A stretch of 8,158 nt of DNA, taken from the NCBI GenBank assembly GCA_026197015.1, contig JAPHRB010000110.1, forward strand, positions 1 to 8,158. Direction: 5' to 3'. The notes under the pieces were generated by a model that was not told the origin of the DNA, ran no database searches, and worked only from the letters and a program-made list of their open reading frames with translations. This document shows positions 1 to 5,178 of the stretch, piece after piece; the stretch's first letter is position 1; each line of letters begins with the position of its first letter. Source of the stretch: Gammaproteobacteria bacterium (lineage in GTDB: Bacteria > Pseudomonadota > Gammaproteobacteria > SZUA-229). Made by a program: the position numbers and the translations under genes.

Positions 1-696
1 CCGGGCAATCCAACTGGCGCGGTTATTTCAAAACAGCAAATGCAATGGTTAATTAATAAAGCAGAGGAGTTTGATTTTATTATTGCCTCTGATGAATGTT
101 ATTCAGAAATATATTTTGACGATGAGAAACCACCTTGTGGTTTATTAGAAGCCGCAGCTGAGATGGGCAATACAGATTATAAACGATGTGTTGTTTTTCA
201 TAGTTTATCGAAACGCTCTAACCTGCCCGGTTTAAGATCCGGTTTTGTAGCAGGTGATGCAGAAATTATGCAGGCTTTTTTAAAATACCGTACCTACCAT
301 GGTTGCGCCATGTCTGGTCATCATCAGTTTGCCAGTATTTGTGCATGGGATGATGAACAACATGTTATTGATAGTCGTGCGATATACAGAGAAAAATTTA
401 ATACTGTATTAGAAATAATTTCGCCTGTTATGGACGTTAAATTACCTGATGCAGGATTTTATCTATGGCCAAAAACGCCAATAACAGACACCGACTTCGC
501 ACAGCAGTTATTTGCAGAAAAAAACATTAGCGTATTACCCGGGCAATATTTATCGCGTACTGCGAACAATATAAATCCGGGCGAAAACCATATTCGTATG
601 GCTTTGGTAGCAACACTTGAAGAAACTACTGAAGCTGCACATCGTATTAAAGATTTTTTAGAAACACGCCAGGGTAGCTATAAACAGGCAAGGTAA
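1..696 (+). CDS. dapC: N-succinyldiaminopimelate aminotransferase, C-terminal part (5' end outside window)
   Basis: Class I/II PLP-dependent aminotransferase converting N-succinyl-2-amino-6-ketopimelate to N-succinyl-LL-diaminopimelate in the cytoplasm (succinylase route to lysine and peptidoglycan). The reading frame is open from base 1, so the gene starts upstream; 231 residues are visible, roughly the last 60% of a protein normally near 400. Seen: the substrate/PLP-site motif PGNPTG at the left edge, the ASDECYSEIYF segment holding the PLP-contacting Asp and Tyr, the Schiff-base lysine in HSLSKRSNLPGLRSGF (codon at 211-213), and the carboxylate-binding arginine region NHIRMAL near the C-terminus. 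The SKRSNLPGLR context is typical of the proteobacterial DapC group rather than AspC. dapD follows 70 bp downstream on the same strand, which supports the dapC assignment over a general aminotransferase. The internal ATG at 40 is not the start, since the conserved motif lies before it. Confidence 0.93.
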   Translation, partial: PGNPTGAVISKQQMQWLINKAEEFDFIIASDECYSEIYFDDEKPPCGLLEAAAEMGNTDYKRCVVFHSLSKRSNLPGLRSGFVAGDAEIMQAFLKYRTYHGCAMSGHHQFASICAWDDEQHVIDSRAIYREKFNTVLEIISPVMDVKLPDAGFYLWPKTPITDTDFAQQLFAEKNISVLPGQYLSRTANNINPGENHIRMALVATLEETTEAAHRIKDFLETRQGSYKQAR

Positions 697-766
697 TTCA
701 CTGCAATTTTAATCCGCATAAAATTATCAGGTTTATTTATAAACACTCTCTAAACTGGAGATCAGT

Positions 767-1591
767 ATGAGCGATTTACAAAGCACAATTGAAGAGGCAT
801 TCGAACGCCGCGCAGACATTACACCACGTAACGTTGAAACACACGTACGTGAAGCCGTAGAAGAATGCATTAACATGCTTGATTCAGGTACCGCACGTGT
901 TGCTGATAAAGCAAGTGGTGACTGGGTAGTAAATGAATGGTTAAAGAAAGCGGTATTACTTTCTTTTCGCATTAATGATAACGAGTTTATTAAAGGTGGT
1001 TTCACTAACTACTACGATAAAGTTGAATCTAAGTTTGCAGATTACAATACAAAAGATTTTCGCGAATCAGGTGCACGAGTAGTACCACCTGCAACTGCAC
1101 GTAAAGGTTCATACATTGCACCTAATGTTGTGCTTATGCCGTCTTATGTAAATATTGGCGCATACGTTGATAGTGGCACAATGGTAGACACATGGGCAAC
1201 CGTAGGTTCATGCGCACAAATTGGTAAAAACGTTCACCTGTCTGGTGGCGTTGGCATCGGTGGTGTTTTAGAGCCATTACAGGCGACACCTACAATCATC
1301 GAAGATAACTGTTTTATTGGTGCACGTTCAGAGGTTGTTGAAGGCGTTATCGTTGAAGAAGGTTCTGTTATTTCAATGGGTGTTTACATTGGTCAGAGCA
1401 CTAAAATATTTAACCGCGAAACCGGTGAAGTCACTTATGGCCGTATTCCGAAGGGTTCTGTTGTTGTATCTGGTAACCTGCCTTCTAAAGATGGCACATA
1501 TAGCCTTTACTGCGCGGTAATTGTTAAACAGGTTGATGCTAAAACATTAAGTAAAACAGGTTTAAACCAGTTACTTCGTGATATTGAATAA
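767..1591 (+). CDS. dapD: 2,3,4,5-tetrahydropyridine-2,6-dicarboxylate N-succinyltransferase
   Basis: Transfers succinyl from succinyl-CoA to tetrahydrodipicolinate, the step that commits the pathway to the succinylase branch of diaminopimelate/lysine synthesis; cytoplasmic trimer. The 274-residue length equals that of E. coli DapD. Seen: an alpha-helical N-terminal domain (about 1-100), then a left-handed beta-helix of hexapeptide repeats (about 105-235; IAPNVV, YVNIGAYVDSG, VGSCAQIGKNVHLSGG, CFIGARSEVVEG), and a short C-terminal domain. Asp141 (VDTWATVG) and Glu189 (GARSEVVEG) match by number the residues proposed as catalytic in characterised DapD. The start is fixed by a GGAG at 757-760, six bases before the ATG. 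The upstream neighbour dapC acts next on the product of DapD, so the two are probably co-transcribed, although the 70-bp gap could hold a second promoter. The gene converges on the znuB-like gene across a palindromic element. Confidence 0.97.
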   Translation: MSDLQSTIEEAFERRADITPRNVETHVREAVEECINMLDSGTARVADKASGDWVVNEWLKKAVLLSFRINDNEFIKGGFTNYYDKVESKFADYNTKDFRESGARVVPPATARKGSYIAPNVVLMPSYVNIGAYVDSGTMVDTWATVGSCAQIGKNVHLSGGVGIGGVLEPLQATPTIIEDNCFIGARSEVVEGVIVEEGSVISMGVYIGQSTKIFNRETGEVTYGRIPKGSVVVSGNLPSKDGTYSLYCAVIVKQVDAKTLSKTGLNQLLRDIE

Positions 1592-1609
1592 AAGCTAAGA
1601 GCATTTTTT

Positions 1610-1721
1610 GTCCGCAAATGCACGCGAATAAACGCAAATTTTTATGGCTTATGCGCCTACTGCGCATTACACCAGTATATCTTTTGATTTTATTTGCGTT
1701 CATTCGCGTTCATTCGCGGAC
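1610..1721. repeat. 112-bp palindromic element with 30-bp imperfect inverted arms
   Basis: The left arm is 1610-1639 and the right arm 1692-1721. The reverse complement of the right arm matches the left at 27 of 30 positions (by eye), so transcripts from either strand could fold into a long hairpin. The 52-bp middle holds a second small dyad, ATGCGC at 1651-1656 and GCGCAT at 1662-1667, around five bases. The right arm is built from a 10-bp tandem unit, GCGTTCATTC at 1696-1705 and again at 1706-1715, followed by GCGG. It lies 18 bp after the dapD stop and overlaps the last codons of the convergent permease gene. From memory, similar GCGTTCATT-type repeats occur between genes in many bacterial genomes. 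A role as bidirectional transcription terminator or mRNA 3'-end stabiliser is inference; neither arm is followed by a good U-run, so it is not a classical intrinsic terminator. A MITE/REP-like mobile origin is an alternative. Confidence 0.75.
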
Positions 1722-2485
1722 ACATTGCTTTTAAACATTACACTTCTGTAACCCACAAATATAATCGCCGACAGCGCAAGACTATAAACAACCATCGCCC
1801 CTGCGGGCAAATCAAATACTACTGCCAGTATTAATCCAACGACATAACCTGCTGCACCAATTAAATAACCTGAGAGTATTGCATGTTTTGTCATTTTCCT
1901 GACAGCCAGCGCAGGGAATATTAAACTTGCAAAAACCAGATAAATCCCCACTAATTGCACCGACACGGTGATTGATATCGCAAAAAATAAATAAAAAACT
2001 AATGAATTAACTCGCTCTAAAAAAGCAAACCATAAAATAAGTATGATTGAATATAGTATGGCAGCTGGAATGATTTGATCAAAACCCACCCAGAGAATTT
2101 GTCCGACTAACAATTCTTTTAATTGCTCACCACCCTGGGGATTTGTTGAAAGCAATAAAATACTACCACTCGATGCAAGAACGAATAATGAGCCAATAAT
2201 AGCTTCCTGTATTTTTGGCCAATGTTTATCGGTATAGTTAAGACATAATACACCCATAATCGCTGCGCTCATTGCAACCAGTTGAGCTTGCCAGCCACCC
2301 GGCTGCCAGTTAAAACTATACGCGATAATTAAACCGAGACCGGCTATTTGCGCAATAGCCAGATCAAGAAAAATAATACCCCGTCGCAATACCCGCCGAC
2401 CCAAAGGTACGTGAGTTGATATTACTAATAAACCAGCAACTAGTGCTGGCCCGATTATATTCATATCAATCTCAAGTCCATTCAC
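1700..2485 (-). CDS. ZnuB-like metal ABC transporter permease (ABC-3 family)
   Basis: Integral inner-membrane permease of the zinc/manganese ABC-3 (ZnuB/TroC) family; 261 residues, the usual length. Hydrophobic segments run almost throughout, about eight by eye: near 8-25, 38-55, 65-82, 95-112, 130-153, 160-190, 205-225 and 230-250. A family-like segment after helix 1 reads HVPLGRRVLRRGIIFLDLAIAQIAGLG; the FLDLAIAQ wording, in place of the FGDALAH of E. coli ZnuB, marks a divergent subfamily. Translation appears coupled to the upstream binding-protein gene: the GTG start (2485-2483) overlaps its TGA stop in GTGA. An ATG at 2464-2462 is an alternative start giving 254 residues, and neither has a strong Shine-Dalgarno sequence. 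The last residues (SANERE) and the TGA stop are encoded inside the palindromic repeat. No ATPase gene follows; the next gene is convergent dapD. Zinc is the likely substrate but manganese or another divalent metal is possible. Confidence 0.9.
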   Translation of the reverse strand: MNGLEIDMNIIGPALVAGLLVISTHVPLGRRVLRRGIIFLDLAIAQIAGLGLIIAYSFNWQPGGWQAQLVAMSAAIMGVLCLNYTDKHWPKIQEAIIGSLFVLASSGSILLLSTNPQGGEQLKELLVGQILWVGFDQIIPAAILYSIILILWFAFLERVNSLVFYLFFAISITVSVQLVGIYLVFASLIFPALAVRKMTKHAILSGYLIGAAGYVVGLILAVVFDLPAGAMVVYSLALSAIIFVGYRSVMFKSNVSANERE

Positions 2486-3387
2486 TTAAGTGCACCGTTT
2501 AACTTTTCTAAACTAACTGTAAACAGATCAAACAAATTATTTACCTGCTCAGTTCCGCCAATGGTATAAGGCAACTCAACAACTGGCATATTGGTGATTT
2601 GAGAAAGCCGTTTAGCTGCCCGTGGGTTTTGATATGGCGTATGCACAATCATTTTTGCAGGCTCAGTTGTTAATGTTTTAGTTAACATCGAGAGGTGCCC
2701 GGGGGTTGCCGGCAAACCCGGCTTTGGCTCTAGCGCTGCGGCAATTTCAATACCTAACCAGTCAAATAGATATACCCAGTCCCGGTGGTGCACAACAATA
2801 CGTTGACCCTTTAATGGTAACGCCTGTAACTGCCACTGTTTTATAGCCTGTTGCCAGCGTTGGCTAAAATCATTAAATCGTTGTTTATAATAAGCAGAGC
2901 CTGGCGGATCAATTTCACTTAAACGTTTAAGCAAAAATTCTGCAATAGTTTGAATACGTCTCGGATCAAGATGAACATGCGGATTACCCGATGCATGCAC
3001 ATCACCTGAAGAACGATCTAAATTGACAGGTATATCAAGACGTTCTACTACGCTAGCCGCTTCAAAGTAACCGATTTTACCGGGTTTTATTTTGTTATTA
3101 CCTGCCTGCCTTAATAACAGGGGTAACCAGCCACTTTCAAGTTCTGCGCCACTACACACTACTAAATCGGCTCGCCTAATTTTAGCAATCAAACTGGGGC
3201 GCGCTTCTATATGGTGCGGGTCCTGATATGCGGTTGTTGCCGCATAACTATTCACACGTTCACCACCTAACTCATCTACCAGTGATGCCCATTCGGGTTC
3301 ACAGGCAAACACATATATGCTGGCCAGAACCGGTGATGTCATAAGTAAAAAAAACAATACAGAAAATAGTTGAATCATATTTTTCAT
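2482..3387 (-). CDS. ZnuA-like periplasmic metal-binding protein of an ABC transporter
   Basis: Periplasmic solute-binding protein of the cluster A-I (ZnuA/TroA) family, delivering Zn2+ or a similar metal to the adjacent permease. From the ATG at 3387 it has 301 residues: a signal peptide (about 1-22, hydrophobic core then SPVLA), then two lobes. Metal ligand candidates are His58/His59 in DPHHIEARPS, His137/His139 in GNPHVHLDP, and His200/His201 in VVHHRDWVY. The fourth, acidic ligand normally near the C-terminus (Asp in TroA) is not obvious; the matching stretch reads VELPYTIGGTE, leaving Glu271 or Glu280 as candidates. The His-rich loop of E. coli ZnuA is missing. No lipobox is seen, so it is probably soluble. 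Cys29 and Cys78 could pair. The start is chosen because AAGGAG precedes it at correct spacing and a signal peptide follows at once; an upstream in-frame start at 3438 would overlap the barrel gene and bury the signal peptide. Confidence 0.92.
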   Translation of the reverse strand: MKNMIQLFSVLFFLLMTSPVLASIYVFACEPEWASLVDELGGERVNSYAATTAYQDPHHIEARPSLIAKIRRADLVVCSGAELESGWLPLLLRQAGNNKIKPGKIGYFEAASVVERLDIPVNLDRSSGDVHASGNPHVHLDPRRIQTIAEFLLKRLSEIDPPGSAYYKQRFNDFSQRWQQAIKQWQLQALPLKGQRIVVHHRDWVYLFDWLGIEIAAALEPKPGLPATPGHLSMLTKTLTTEPAKMIVHTPYQNPRAAKRLSQITNMPVVELPYTIGGTEQVNNLFDLFTVSLEKLNGALK

Positions 3388-3396
3388 ATTTCGCTG

Positions 3397-3402
3397 CTCC
3401 TT
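3397..3402 (-). promoter_or_regulatory. Ribosome-binding site deciding the start of the ZnuA-like gene
   Basis: On the - strand AAGGAG lies nine bases before the ATG at 3387 and shares its AA with the TAA stop (3403-3401) of the upstream barrel gene. The tight spacing argues for one transcript and for the 3387 start rather than the longer reading frame. Confidence 0.8.
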
Positions 3403-4618
3403 AAAAACGATGCGCGCCATGGGCACCCATTGTGACAATATATTGAATAAACATCAGCGTATCACTGTCTTCATAGGAATCGTCTTTACTCACTTGCAGG
3501 CGTATTCGGCTGTATTCACTGTGTGAGTAATCCAGCATCAGAGTTGAACGTTCCGGAGTATGTCCCTCATTATCTAAACCTGCTTCGATTAATACCGCGG
3601 AGTCTGAGCCCTGATTATCTGAATCAAGACGATCATAACGGTAACCAACACGCCATCTCGGTATAAACTGATAAACACTCTGCAAATACCAGCCAGACTG
3701 CTCACCCAGATAAGTTGTAGACTCTAATGGGCTACTGCCATCGAGCTCAACCATGCCCTCTTCATCACGCACAAAATACTCTGTCTGAATTTTCAGGTTT
3801 TGCTCACGGTTATTACCATTGGGTGCCCACTTCCAGACAAAATCAATTCCATTAACCGAACTTTCACCACTATAGGTGGGTACCTCTATTACACCAGTAC
3901 CATGCTCATGGGTCGCTGAAGCACGATTTTCTATATCCGCACGCCAGTGAGAAAAACCTAACTGCCAGGCATGGCTGACACCCACATCACCGCCAAACTT
4001 AGCAAACACTGCATAAGCACCATTACCATCATTCGCCGCGCCGCCAGCAGGAAAACGCCCGCCCCGAGTCGCCTCTATACCTAATTTAAAATAGGTTTGC
4101 GTCGGCACTAACCAGCTAAACTGCAAACCGTCATCAATAAGTTGGCCACCAAACAGTCCGCGATAAACCAGTGATGCATCGGTGAAATCCCAGGCATGGG
4201 GATGCTGATTATTCATATAACCGATATCTGAATAAAAACGCCCTGCTTTAATCGTAAAACCATCACCAATAGACAGTGTTTCGATATACGCCTCTTCCAG
4301 CTCAACTTCAGTTTCACCCTCATGCTCGGCAACGACGGTGGTTAGTTTGCCAAACAACATATCATCAACATTGCTACTAAAACTTAGTTCGTTATGACCT
4401 AAATTAAAGCCCTGCTCGCCGCGAGATGCCTCGCCGCCCAGCATGAAACCTGGCAGTTCATACTCGCTATCATTTGAATAACTGCCGTAACGGCCATCAA
4501 GCGTTAGCGTAATATCCGGATTAAAACTGGCCTGACTGGCAGCAAAAGCCGTTGCATAAAAGCAGGCAAAGCTAAACCCACCTATAATGACAGGTAGTGT
4601 TATAAAATTTTTTTTCAT
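3401..4618 (-). CDS. Putative outer-membrane beta-barrel protein of a metal-uptake operon
   Basis: 405 residues from the ATG at 4618. A signal peptide (about 1-27, ending ATAFA before ASQAS) is followed by a chain rich in alternating polar/hydrophobic stretches, Gly, Tyr, Trp and acidic residues, as in outer-membrane barrels. It ends in the aromatic F405, the usual terminal residue of the BAM-recognised beta-signal. There is no TonB box or plug domain, and it is too short for a TonB-dependent receptor, so a porin-like channel is more likely. Metal-ligand-rich stretches stand out: EHEGETEVELEEAYIE, NNQHPHAWDF, THEHGTG and the C-terminal GAHGAHRF. It lies between the small His/Cys-rich gene and the ZnuA-like gene, whose ribosome-binding site overlaps its stop. 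A role in letting zinc across the outer membrane is inferred from this context only. The reading frame extends to a TTG at 4639, but the 4618 ATG begins a normal signal peptide with a weak GGGA upstream. Confidence 0.82.
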   Translation of the reverse strand: MKKNFITLPVIIGGFSFACFYATAFAASQASFNPDITLTLDGRYGSYSNDSEYELPGFMLGGEASRGEQGFNLGHNELSFSSNVDDMLFGKLTTVVAEHEGETEVELEEAYIETLSIGDGFTIKAGRFYSDIGYMNNQHPHAWDFTDASLVYRGLFGGQLIDDGLQFSWLVPTQTYFKLGIEATRGGRFPAGGAANDGNGAYAVFAKFGGDVGVSHAWQLGFSHWRADIENRASATHEHGTGVIEVPTYSGESSVNGIDFVWKWAPNGNNREQNLKIQTEYFVRDEEGMVELDGSSPLESTTYLGEQSGWYLQSVYQFIPRWRVGYRYDRLDSDNQGSDSAVLIEAGLDNEGHTPERSTLMLDYSHSEYSRIRLQVSKDDSYEDSDTLMFIQYIVTMGAHGAHRF

Positions 4619-4665
4619 TGAAATATTTTCCCAAATCAATCACAGAATAGAAACTAGTACCGAAA

Positions 4666-4677
4666 CTTACCGGTAAG
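4666..4677. promoter_or_regulatory. 12-bp perfect palindrome upstream of the barrel gene (possible operator)
   Basis: CTTACCGGTAAG is a perfect dyad in the 77-bp gap between the stop of the small His/Cys-rich gene and the start of the barrel gene; after one mismatch, two further base pairs extend it on each side. As RNA it would make only a four-pair stem, so a protein-binding site is more plausible than a terminator. It does not resemble the enterobacterial Zur box. The function is unknown and chance is possible. Confidence 0.3.
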
Positions 4678-4695
4678 ATTTAAAGAGCGTGAGAT

Positions 4696-4962
4696 CTAGA
4701 TAAAACGAGGCGGGGCACGTGCGGAATAATGCTGAAAACCAGTATTAATAGCGCTGACAAATACGCTTTCTGTGTGGAAATGAAGGAATGAGTGGCCGAA
4801 TAAATTCTCAATAGCTGGCATAACAGCATGATCAAGCGCATGTGCACTTAAACAATAGTCGCAGCTCTCGCCGGGGTCATGTATATGGTAATCATGACCC
4901 AAACTTCCCCACTGAGTGAGAAGAAATACAACAAGAAAGAAAGATAAATATAAACGTTTCAT
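4696..4962 (-). CDS. Small exported His/Cys-rich protein, possible zinc chaperone of the ABC uptake system
   Basis: 88 residues, first gene of the - strand block. The N-terminus (KRLYLSFFLVVFLLTQWGSLG, about 2-22) is a signal peptide or membrane anchor. A ligand-dense segment follows with His23, His26, His28, Cys34, Cys37, His41 and His45 (HDYHIHDPGESCDYC), then His57, His61, His63 and His78, and the C-terminus carries ARAPPRF. Nine histidines and a CxxC pair in a protein this short point to metal binding in the periplasm. Small proteins of this design, with C-terminal RAPP, are known to me as DUF2946-like proteins and as proteins annotated zinc chaperones of ABC-type zinc uptake systems; the assignment rests on that resemblance plus the neighbouring barrel, ZnuA-like and ZnuB-like genes. 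No Shine-Dalgarno sequence is visible before the ATG. Whether it carries, stores or senses metal is unknown. Confidence 0.75.
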   Translation of the reverse strand: MKRLYLSFFLVVFLLTQWGSLGHDYHIHDPGESCDYCLSAHALDHAVMPAIENLFGHSFLHFHTESVFVSAINTGFQHYSARAPPRFI

Positions 4963-4971
4963 TTAAAGTAG

Positions 4972-4977
4972 ATTATA
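4972..4977 (-). promoter_or_regulatory. Perfect -10 box close to the first gene of the metal operon
   Basis: On the - strand the sequence reads TATAAT, with only nine bases (CTACTTTAA) before the ATG at 4962. No good -35 is seen at 16-18 bp (the best is TCGTTA-like). If used, transcription would start within a few bases of the ATG, giving a leaderless or nearly leaderless mRNA, which fits the lack of a ribosome-binding site. The rest of the 216-bp divergent gap (4963-5178) is AT-rich; I see no clear Zur-type dyad in it. Confidence 0.4.
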
Positions 4978-5178
4978 AAGCAAAGTTTGACATTTAACGA
5001 GACCAGTATCTCAAATCACCTGCAATTAAACAGAATAGACTAATAGACGAATTAGCAGAAAATAATACCTCCCTCAACTTATGCCCTGCTGGATAGACCA
5101 AAATTGATGGCTGAAAATAAAAATCAGGCTAATTATCGTCTAAACTAAGATATACCCAGCCTGCCATTATAATATCAG

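Noticed and set aside
733..1005. Open frame on the - strand over the start of dapD
   Set aside because: It is antisense to the well-conserved dapD N-terminus and has no recognisable domain or ribosome-binding site.
1317..1520. Short + strand open frame inside dapD
   Set aside because: It lies out of frame within the conserved beta-helix of dapD; a frame shadow.
1604..1609. Intrinsic terminator of dapD at a six-T run
   Set aside because: No GC-rich stem precedes the T run; the T run lies before, not after, the palindrome on the + strand.
3401..4618. TonB-dependent receptor for zinc
   Set aside because: About 405 residues without a plug domain or TonB box is too short; a porin-like barrel fits better.
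4987..4992. Perfect TTGACA on the + strand as a -35 box for the kinase gene
   Set aside because: The best -10 at suitable spacing is only TCAAAT, and the leader would be about 160 bases; not strong enough to call a promoter.
4963..5178. Zur-type operator in the divergent gap
   Set aside because: I looked for a long AT-rich dyad of the GTTATAatATAAC kind; only TTATAA at 4973-4978 is symmetric and its flanks do not match.
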